Shown here: piece after piece, positions 15,329 to 20,573 of the stretch
How the letters are laid out: the number at the start of each line of letters is the position of its first letter
Numbering within the stretch: position 1 is the first letter of the stretch
Assembly (NCBI GenBank): GCA_903840375.1
Contig: CAIMFR010000036.1
Location: forward strand, 1-22,132
Direction: 5' to 3'
From: Candidatus Adlerbacteria bacterium
GTDB taxonomy: Bacteria; Patescibacteriota; Minisyncoccia; Phycocordibacterales; SBAW01
DNA length: 22,132 bases
Made by a program: the position numbers and the translations under genes
The notes under the pieces: model-generated
Database searches by the model: none
Told to the model about the DNA's origin: nothing
The model's input: the letters and a program-made list of their open reading frames with translations, nothing else

Positions 15329-16930
15329 CTATTTTGTCTGAGACAAAAACAGCGGGAATTCGGCTGTGAACGTACTACCCTTCCCCTCTTCAGACTCAAA
15401 AGTTATCGTCGCGCCGACTAAATCTGCAAATTGTTTTGCAATATATAGACCTATGCCGGTACCGTCTACTTTGATCTTCTTTGCATTCGCCGCGCGTTTG
15501 AATTTTTCAAATATATGAGGCAAATCTCCTTGCGGTATGCCTATGCCAGTATCTTTAACGATTATTCGGACATGCGACTCGTCAGGCTTTGTAACATGCA
15601 ACTCGACGATGCCGCCGATATTATTGTACTCTACAGCGTTTGCAACGATGGTATTTATTACAGCACGCATTGCACACATGTCGCTTTCAATTTCAAGCGT
15701 ATCTGGCGTGTCCGTCGCTATTACCTGCAGCTTATTTTTATCTACGATAGGTCGGACTTCTTTCAGATAATCATGTATGAATTTTATAATGTCGATTTTT
15801 ATAGGCATGATCTTATAGGTGCCGCCTTCTACAGTTGCCATGTTCAGCATTTCGTCTATCACGCCGAGCAGATGCGCAGAGAGCGTGTCCGCATCGCTCA
15901 TATATTCCCGCTCTTTTTCACTTAGATTTTTCCCGCCTTTTAATATTTCTGTTATCCAGCGGATACCGGTAAGCGGCGTGCGGAGCTGGTGCGAAGCTAA
16001 TGAGAAGAAGTCGAGACGCGCTTTGTCGAGTTCTTTTTGCTTGGTTGTGTCGCGAATTATATCAACAGCACCAATGACCATGGAGTCAACCATAACGGGA
16101 GCTGCAATAACTTCAACGGATATGTTTTTATTAGCTGTATTCAGATAACCTGAAAAAGCAATGTACCCTTGCGATCCTGCTAATACTTTTGCAAGAGGAC
16201 GTTCCATTTGTCCGACAGATACGCCTTTTTCATCAGCCAAAGAAAATATCGTTTGGAACGAGTAGCCTAGTATCTTCTCTCTGCTAAGACCGAGTAAGCG
16301 TCCCAACGCCTGGTTTACTGTGATGATAATGCCTTTGTTGTCCACCGCCACAATTGCCTCGCATAAACTTTCAAATAAAGCATTTTCTTTTGCATATGAC
16401 TCTTTCAAAGCCACCATATCCTTCTTTTGTTCCACTGCAATGCGTATGGAACGAATGCCGAACGCAATATCATCCGACAATTCCTTGAGGATTACAACAT
16501 TGTCGGTAGTAAATGCGTCAATATCTTGAGCGTATATGCCAATTACGCCAAACGTACGCCCACTGTTTACAAGCGGCATGGCAATGACCGATTTGTAACC
16601 ACGCTCCAATGCTTCAGTGCGCAAAGGTAGCATTGTTGAATCGGTTGCAACATCTTGCACAATAACCGGAAGTCCAGCATGAATCGCCGCGCCTATTGGA
16701 CCATTGCGCTCCACATCCGCACAGGTGAATTTTGCGGCGGCAATATATCCTGAATCTACACCGGCAGACGCCATCGGGCATATAGTCTTTTCCTTATCAT
16801 TGCCTGCATAGCCTATCCATGCCATGCGGTAGCCGCCAGTTTCTAAAAGAATGTCGCACGTAGTTTGTAACAATTGCGTTTCGTCGGTGATGTGGATAAG
16901 CGCATGGTTGATACTGGCTAATATATGCAT
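15329..16930 (-). CDS. Sensor histidine kinase, GAF-PAS-HisKA-HATPase part
   Basis: C-terminal 533 residues of a soluble sensor kinase. A GAF domain (about 1-165) is followed by a PAS domain (about 183-300, FESLCEAIVAVDNKG), a HisKA dimerisation helix with phosphoacceptor His314 in ASHQLRTPLTG, and an HATPase_c domain with N-box Asn431, G1 box DTGIGIP (460-466), F-box PHIFEKFKR (471-479) and G2 box GTGIGL (490-495). All catalytic parts look intact. No membrane helix is present, so the signal is cytoplasmic. Sequence upstream of this ATG is open in the same frame (DITERKRAEAELSRKNHA) back to the TAA at 16985-16987, so this is the larger fragment of a kinase interrupted by one stop codon. The ATG used here is the only in-frame start after the stop and has no Shine-Dalgarno. 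Likely partners are the two receivers downstream. Confidence 0.9.
   Translation of the reverse strand: MHILASINHALIHITDETQLLQTTCDILLETGGYRMAWIGYAGNDKEKTICPMASAGVDSGYIAAAKFTCADVERNGPIGAAIHAGLPVIVQDVATDSTMLPLRTEALERGYKSVIAMPLVNSGRTFGVIGIYAQDIDAFTTDNVVILKELSDDIAFGIRSIRIAVEQKKDMVALKESYAKENALFESLCEAIVAVDNKGIIITVNQALGRLLGLSREKILGYSFQTIFSLADEKGVSVGQMERPLAKVLAGSQGYIAFSGYLNTANKNISVEVIAAPVMVDSMVIGAVDIIRDTTKQKELDKARLDFFSLASHQLRTPLTGIRWITEILKGGKNLSEKEREYMSDADTLSAHLLGVIDEMLNMATVEGGTYKIMPIKIDIIKFIHDYLKEVRPIVDKNKLQVIATDTPDTLEIESDMCAMRAVINTIVANAVEYNNIGGIVELHVTKPDESHVRIIVKDTGIGIPQGDLPHIFEKFKRAANAKKIKVDGTGIGLYIAKQFADLVGATITFESEEGKGSTFTAEFPLFLSQTK
15332..15348. repeat. Small palindrome at the kinase 3' end
   Basis: TTTTGTCT and AGACAAAA arms around a single base, overlapping the last codons of the kinase and lying just upstream of the receiver 2 -10 box. 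The position suits an operator better than a terminator, because the loop would be too small for RNA. Confidence 0.4.
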
Positions 16931-16984
16931 CGCATGATTTTTGCGTGATAATTCTGCCTCCGCACGTTTACGTTCGGTAATATC

Positions 16985-16987
16985 TTA
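16985..16987 (-). other. In-frame ochre stop splitting the kinase
   Basis: TAA in exactly the frame that joins the PAS fragment to the GAF-PAS-kinase part, at a place where relatives have CAA/CAG (GTAQDITERK). The flanking coding sequence shows no frameshift. It may be a natural nonsense mutation, a population variant, or a base-call error. Confidence 0.8.
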
Positions 16988-17428
16988 TGCAGTTCCACGT
17001 AGACCAATGATCTTATTATTTTCGTCGCGTTTGACCTCACCGAGAGCGGTGATCCATTTCTTAGTGCCATCCGCGCGCACTTGTTCAAGGTCTAGCGCAT
17101 ACGGCTCGCCCGTTTCCATGCTATGCTTCACCGCCGCATCCAGTCGTGCAGCACTCTCTGTGCTATAAACCTTTATGTGATCTTCGTAACCTGGCGGCTT
17201 CATTTTCGGATCAAAACCATAAATGCGGTAGTACCCAGTAGACCACGTAATGGCGTCAGTTCTTGCGTCCCAATCAAAGCTACCGAAATGACCAATGCGC
17301 TGGGCCTCTTCCATCTCGATCTTACTCTCTAGTAAGGCCTCCTCCGTCTTTTTGCACTCGGTTATATCATGCGCGGCGGAGATCTCGTCGGCCTTTTCAG
17401 GAACTATTTTTTTAAACAAATTGAGCAT
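16985..17428 (-). CDS. PAS-domain N-terminal fragment of the interrupted histidine kinase
   Basis: 147 residues: a short start (MLNLFKKIVPEKADE), the linker HDITECKKTEEALLES, and a PAS_3-type domain (about 35-145, AQRIGHFGSFDWD to GEVKRDENNKIIGLRGTA) that would sense a ligand or redox state. Translation ends at TAA, and the same frame continues with DITERKRAEAEL, the standard motif that follows 'GLRGTAQ' in PAS-PAC kinases. The full protein would be 699 residues. The stop therefore replaces a Gln codon (CAA to TAA). As it stands this piece has no output domain. A possible -10 is TATCAT about 14 nt before the ATG; a 14-bp palindrome and one 36-bp element lie further upstream. Confidence 0.85.
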   Translation of the reverse strand: MLNLFKKIVPEKADEISAAHDITECKKTEEALLESKIEMEEAQRIGHFGSFDWDARTDAITWSTGYYRIYGFDPKMKPPGYEDHIKVYSTESAARLDAAVKHSMETGEPYALDLEQVRADGTKKWITALGEVKRDENNKIIGLRGTA

Positions 17429-17636
17429 GAAACTATTCTCTTATGATACACGCAAACCAGAGAGGCTGATATTCATTTCCGGAAATGTGTGCACAGCCGA
17501 ATATGACCATTTCTACTATACTCAAATCTCTACTACGTTTAATTGTCACGGCCGTCACAACTAAACGTATACGCGAATATAGGCGCAACACATCTCGATT
17601 TTTACATTCTATTTGAACAAAGATATACAGCCGAGA
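17429..17636. other. Intergenic region with regulatory repeats
   Basis: 208 bp between the kinase start and the stop of the PaaX-like gene. It holds the perfect palindrome CATTTCCGGAAATG (17474-17487), a TATAGT/TATACT site around 17515-17522, and one copy of the 36-bp element (17534-17569). No convincing gene is seen. Confidence 0.6.
17534..17569. repeat. 36-bp inverted-repeat element, copy 1
   Basis: Perfect 8-bp arms TACGTTTA and TAAACGTA at the ends of a 36-bp element; the interior has CACGGCCG. It lies 106 bp upstream of the kinase start. It has the same orientation and the same outer flanks (AC before, TACGC after the right arm) as copy 2. Confidence 0.75.
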
Positions 17637-18209
17637 CTATTCAAACGGCAGACCAAAATGGCGACGATGCGCTACGTCATTTTCAAGCGCGTCTACGACC
17701 ATATAAAGCACGTCTTTTCCTATCTTGAAATCAGCTTTCAAGAATACAATGAGATCTTCGCAATCATATGGATAAAGCCATACGCTGTGCTGGAGCTGTA
17801 CGAAGCCTATCAATCGCAAAGTCTTGCGCACCTTATCTCTCAATCCTCTTTTCCGTTCAGGAATATCGAAGATGAGAACCCGCCATTTTTTGTCCCATCG
17901 CTTGGGCTTCTCTATTTTGTAATCACTCGCCTCCAACTTTCGCAATACTTTTTCTCCTTTCTGCGTCAGGCGTAAAAATCCATTTTCATATACAAGCAAA
18001 CCCTGCTTAACAAGCCGTGCACGCGACGCCTGTATAAATTCTTTCTGCCTCCGTGCCGGTACAAGACCAAGCTTCCCCATCGCGCCGAGTACATTTGGCG
18101 CAACGGCCCCAACTGTCATAATGCCGACTACAGCAACCGTCCCTAAAATAATTTTCTTCAAATTCGCGCGGTGCGAATTCTTGCGACTTTTTTCCTCATT
18201 CACACCCAT
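17637..18209 (-). CDS. PaaX-like regulator: wHTH plus Cas2-fold domain
   Basis: 190 residues from the ATG at 18209. A basic N-terminus leads to a hydrophobic helix (about 19-38), a winged-helix-like segment (about 45-92, QASRARLVKQGLLVYENGFLRLTQKG) and a C-terminal ferredoxin-like domain (107-185, KKWRVLIFDIPERKR, then HSVWLYPYDCEDL) as in PaaX regulators and Cas2 nucleases. Asp115 matches the conserved Asp at the end of the first Cas2 strand. No cas1 gene or CRISPR array is nearby, so it is a regulator of the PaaX kind and not an adaptation nuclease. The start is set by a TATACT box 6 nt upstream and by the 36-bp repeat whose arm begins on the ATG, implying autoregulation. The hydrophobic helix may tether it to the membrane or be part of the fold. 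Confidence 0.8.
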   Translation of the reverse strand: MGVNEEKSRKNSHRANLKKIILGTVAVVGIMTVGAVAPNVLGAMGKLGLVPARRQKEFIQASRARLVKQGLLVYENGFLRLTQKGEKVLRKLEASDYKIEKPKRWDKKWRVLIFDIPERKRGLRDKVRKTLRLIGFVQLQHSVWLYPYDCEDLIVFLKADFKIGKDVLYMVVDALENDVAHRRHFGLPFE

Positions 18210-18244
18210 ACGTTTAGTATACACGACCGTGACGTCTAAACGTA
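18209..18244. repeat. 36-bp inverted-repeat element, copy 3 (over the PaaX-like promoter)
   Basis: Arms TACGTTTA (18209-18216) and TAAACGTA (18237-18244), orientation opposite to copies 1 and 2. It covers the start codon base, the -10 box (18216-18221) and the upstream promoter of the PaaX-like gene. A protein bound here would block transcription, the classic layout of an autorepressor operator. Confidence 0.78.
18216..18221 (-). promoter_or_regulatory. -10 box TATACT of the PaaX-like gene
   Basis: TATACT on the minus strand, 6 nt before the ATG at 18209 and embedded in the 36-bp palindrome. Confidence 0.6.
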
Positions 18245-18278
18245 GTTGCACACCTAGTACAATTCACGCTACTCGTAC

Positions 18279-18314
18279 TACGTTTAATTGGCACGACCGC
18301 TTCAGTTAAACGTA
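18279..18314. repeat. 36-bp inverted-repeat element, copy 2 (upstream of malic enzyme)
   Basis: Same 8-bp arms and same total length as the other copies; interior CACGACCG. The right end is 36 bp upstream of the malic enzyme -10 box. Copies 1 and 2 share about 38 of 45 aligned bases including flanks, with most differences in the interior. Confidence 0.75.
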
Positions 18315-18349
18315 TACGCCCACCGACAGCAGCACAGTCGCGCATCTGC

Positions 18350-18355
18350 TATACT
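18350..18355 (+). promoter_or_regulatory. Extended -10 (TGC-TATACT) of malic enzyme
   Basis: TGC then TATACT on the plus strand, 8 nt before the ATG at 18364; no -35 consensus. Leaderless geometry. Confidence 0.6.
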
Positions 18356-18363
18356 GATTGCCT

Positions 18364-19509
18364 ATGCTAAAAACAACAAACATCGGGAAGGCGTCGCTCG
18401 CTCTGCATAAAAAATTAGCGGGCAAGATACGCATCACGTCGGCTATTAAGGTGAAGGATCGTGCGACGCTTTCGCTCGTGTACACGCCAGGCGTCGGCGC
18501 TGTCTCCACTTTCGTCGCACAACATCCTGAGCAAGCGCGCGAGTACACCATCAAGAAAAACATGGTCGCGGTTATTTCTGACGGCTCGGCAGTGCTCGGT
18601 CTTGGCAACATCGGGCCGCTTGGCGCACTGCCAGTGATGGAGGGCAAAGCAGTTTTATTCAAAGAGCTCGCGGGCGTGGACGCATTCCCTATCGTGCTCG
18701 ACACGCAGGACACCGACAAAATAGTTGAGGCCATCTGCGCCATCGCGCCGACATTCGGCGGCATCAATCTCGAAGATTTTTCTGCACCGAGATGTTTTGA
18801 GATTGAAGCGCGAGTTAAGGAACGCCTGCAAATTCCAGTCATGCACGACGACCAACATGGCACAGCGATAGTGGTACTCGCCGGGCTCACCAACGCTGCA
18901 AAAGTGGTCGGTAAAAAATTACAGAACTTGCATGTTGTAGTCGCTGGTGCAGGTGCTGCAGGTACCGCCATCACCAAACTTCTTTTACTTGCCGGCATCA
19001 AAGATGTGATCGTTGCAGATTCGACCGGCATTATTTCGCAAGATAGAAAAGATCCTCCCGCACATAAACAATGGCTTGCGGAACAAACAAATCCGCGCAA
19101 TGTTACTGGCAAGCTCAGTGATGCGCTCGCGAGTGCCGATGTGTTCATCGGCGTGTCGGGACCAAACACCGTCACAGCGGAGCAGGTCGCGCTCATGTCG
19201 CCGAAAGCTATCGTATTCGCACTTGCCAACCCGACGCCGGAGATCATGCCTGAGGAGGCGAAGAAAGGTGGCGCAGCTGTCATCGCCACAGGCCGCTCCG
19301 ACTATCCGAACCAGATAAACAACGCGCTCGTGTTCCCTGGCATTTTCCGAGGAGCGCTCGACCGCCGAGTCAACGCAATCACCGACAAAATGAAACTCCA
19401 AGCAGCCAAAAATCTCGCCGCCCTCGTCGCCAAACCAACATCAACAAAAATAATCCCCGACGTCTTCGACAAAAAAGTCGTACCGGCCGTTGCAAAGGCT
19501 GTGCGGTAG
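18364..19509 (+). CDS. NAD(P)-dependent malic enzyme (decarboxylating)
   Basis: Cytoplasmic enzyme turning malate into pyruvate and CO2 with reduction of NAD(P)+. 381 residues, the size of the short bacterial form without a phosphotransacetylase-like tail. Catalytic Tyr40 is in YTPGVG, the catalytic Lys is Lys95 in GKAVLFK, the metal ligands Glu137 and Asp138 are in INLEDFSAP and Asp163 in MHDDQHGTA, and the Rossmann loop GAGAAG is at 195-200. All key residues are present. The start is the ATG at 18364; an in-frame TTG two codons earlier is less likely. One 36-bp element lies upstream, so the PaaX-like regulator may control it. In a reduced genome it could supply pyruvate and reducing power; that is inference. 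Confidence 0.95.
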   Translation: MLKTTNIGKASLALHKKLAGKIRITSAIKVKDRATLSLVYTPGVGAVSTFVAQHPEQAREYTIKKNMVAVISDGSAVLGLGNIGPLGALPVMEGKAVLFKELAGVDAFPIVLDTQDTDKIVEAICAIAPTFGGINLEDFSAPRCFEIEARVKERLQIPVMHDDQHGTAIVVLAGLTNAAKVVGKKLQNLHVVVAGAGAAGTAITKLLLLAGIKDVIVADSTGIISQDRKDPPAHKQWLAEQTNPRNVTGKLSDALASADVFIGVSGPNTVTAEQVALMSPKAIVFALANPTPEIMPEEAKKGGAAVIATGRSDYPNQINNALVFPGIFRGALDRRVNAITDKMKLQAAKNLAALVAKPTSTKIIPDVFDKKVVPAVAKAVR

Positions 19510-19532
19510 TAAGAAATAAAAGTAGCCTGGCA

Positions 19533-19565
19533 AGAAAAATTCCCCTACGAATTACCGTAGGGGAA
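19533..19565 (-). terminator. Rho-independent terminator of purC
   Basis: Perfect 10-bp arms TTCCCCTACG / CGTAGGGGAA (19540-19549, 19556-19565), 6-nt loop, followed on the minus strand by TTTTTCTT. It lies 16 nt after the purC stop. The stem may also stop malic enzyme transcripts from the other side, but there is no U-run in that direction. Confidence 0.85.
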
Positions 19566-19581
19566 AGTGAATTACATTGCA

Positions 19582-20502
19582 TCAGTCGAAGTATTCCCGC
19601 TGGAAATCCCGCAACGACCGACCGGTGATCCTCTTGAAGATATTGAGATACGTTGCTGATACGTTGCTAACTACGCCGCCACTGAAGTCGAGCGGCAGTT
19701 TTGGTCCGCCCTTCCACAGTCTCTCCGCTTCATTCCTGGCAAGCTGCTTGTCCATCCAGACAGGCTCTTTGCCATGGACGATCCCGGAGATCTCACAGAA
19801 CCGACTACTATCCGGAGTCAGCACCTCATCAACAACCTCTGCTTTACCGCGAACCAGAGCCATTTCCAGTTTCGTATCCACAAGCTCTATCCCACACCTG
19901 CGGAGATGCTCGCGCCCTAATTGATAGATAGCAAGCCCGAGTTGGTACGCTTCCGGATAATCTTGCATAACCATCTCGGCACTTATCGGGTCGTCGGTCG
20001 CCGATTTTTCAGTCGGCGTAAATAGTGGCGGCTCGAACTGAGTCATTAACGGCAGCCCCGGCGGAAGTATGATCTTATACGGGTTAGCTTTGCCTCTCTC
20101 ATACCAATCATTGTAGAGGCTTCCCGCCAAGCGCCCCCGATAGACGAACTCGATCGGAATCACCTCGCGTCTCTTAATGACGATCGCTCGGCGATGCAGA
20201 CCCGCCGGATAATCCGACGAAGTATATCGCAGATACTGGTAGATATCTCTACCACACGCAACCATATGATGCGAAATTCCAGCGTTACTCAATACCTCCG
20301 CCAGCCAGAACACGGTCAAGGCAGTCAGTACCTCGCCCTTGTGCGGAATTTGGCTAAAATGCACAACATTGTGCGTCGACAATTTGTCTGTCGCCACAAC
20401 AAGCAGCATGCTTTTATCGATAGTCTTGAACGTATATCGCACTTTTCCTGCATAGAAGAGTGCAAGTCCGGGGAGGGACGAGAAAGACGAAGATTTGCAC
20501 AT
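19582..20502 (-). CDS. purC: SAICAR synthase (purC)
   Basis: Phosphoribosylaminoimidazole-succinocarboxamide synthase: joins aspartate to CAIR with ATP in de novo purine synthesis. 306 residues. Motifs: YAGKVRYTF (17-25) of the nucleotide-binding N-lobe, VVATDKLS (35-42), signature 1 IPIEFVYRGRLAGS (115-128), FTPTEKS (161-167), VDTKLEMA (208-215; EMA where most have EFG) and DEVLTPDSSRF (225-235). Start at 20502 is supported by a GTGAGG Shine-Dalgarno 5 nt upstream, unusual for this window. No other purine gene is near, so it stands alone between malic enzyme and a helicase and has its own terminator. Isolated placement and ribosome-site style could mean separate acquisition. Confidence 0.95.
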   Translation of the reverse strand: MCKSSSFSSLPGLALFYAGKVRYTFKTIDKSMLLVVATDKLSTHNVVHFSQIPHKGEVLTALTVFWLAEVLSNAGISHHMVACGRDIYQYLRYTSSDYPAGLHRRAIVIKRREVIPIEFVYRGRLAGSLYNDWYERGKANPYKIILPPGLPLMTQFEPPLFTPTEKSATDDPISAEMVMQDYPEAYQLGLAIYQLGREHLRRCGIELVDTKLEMALVRGKAEVVDEVLTPDSSRFCEISGIVHGKEPVWMDKQLARNEAERLWKGGPKLPLDFSGGVVSNVSATYLNIFKRITGRSLRDFQREYFD

Positions 20503-20507
20503 TGCAA

Positions 20508-20546
20508 CCTCACTTTTTATGAACTACTGGATCCTGCGACACTATA
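20508..20546 (-). promoter_or_regulatory. purC ribosome binding site and possible -10
   Basis: GTGAGG at 20508-20513 lies 5 nt before the ATG and is one of the few clear Shine-Dalgarno sites here. TATAGT at 20541-20546 would give a leader of about 30 nt. No riboswitch-like structure is seen in this short leader. Confidence 0.45.
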
Positions 20547-20573
20547 CTTCTAAATATCCAATTTTTCCACGAT

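Noticed and set aside
16985..16987. Alternative genetic code explaining the stop in the kinase
   Set aside because: TAA ends several other intact genes here (pilT, pilN, pilO, comF), so it is not reassigned in this genome.
17534..18314. CRISPR array suggested by 36-bp repeats next to a Cas2-fold protein
   Set aside because: Only three copies, one inverted, irregular spacing (about 640 and 35 bp between them), variable interiors, and no cas1 or leader. An operator explanation fits better.
17534..18314. Mobile element bounded by the direct copies 1 and 2 of the 36-bp repeat
   Set aside because: The enclosed gene is a regulator with no transposase features, no target-site duplication is visible, and the third copy lies exactly on a promoter.
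18306..19289. Long open frame of 327 codons on the minus strand across the malic enzyme gene
   Set aside because: It is an antisense shadow of a fully convincing malic enzyme; the translation is low-complexity Ser/Ala/Thr with no recognisable motif.
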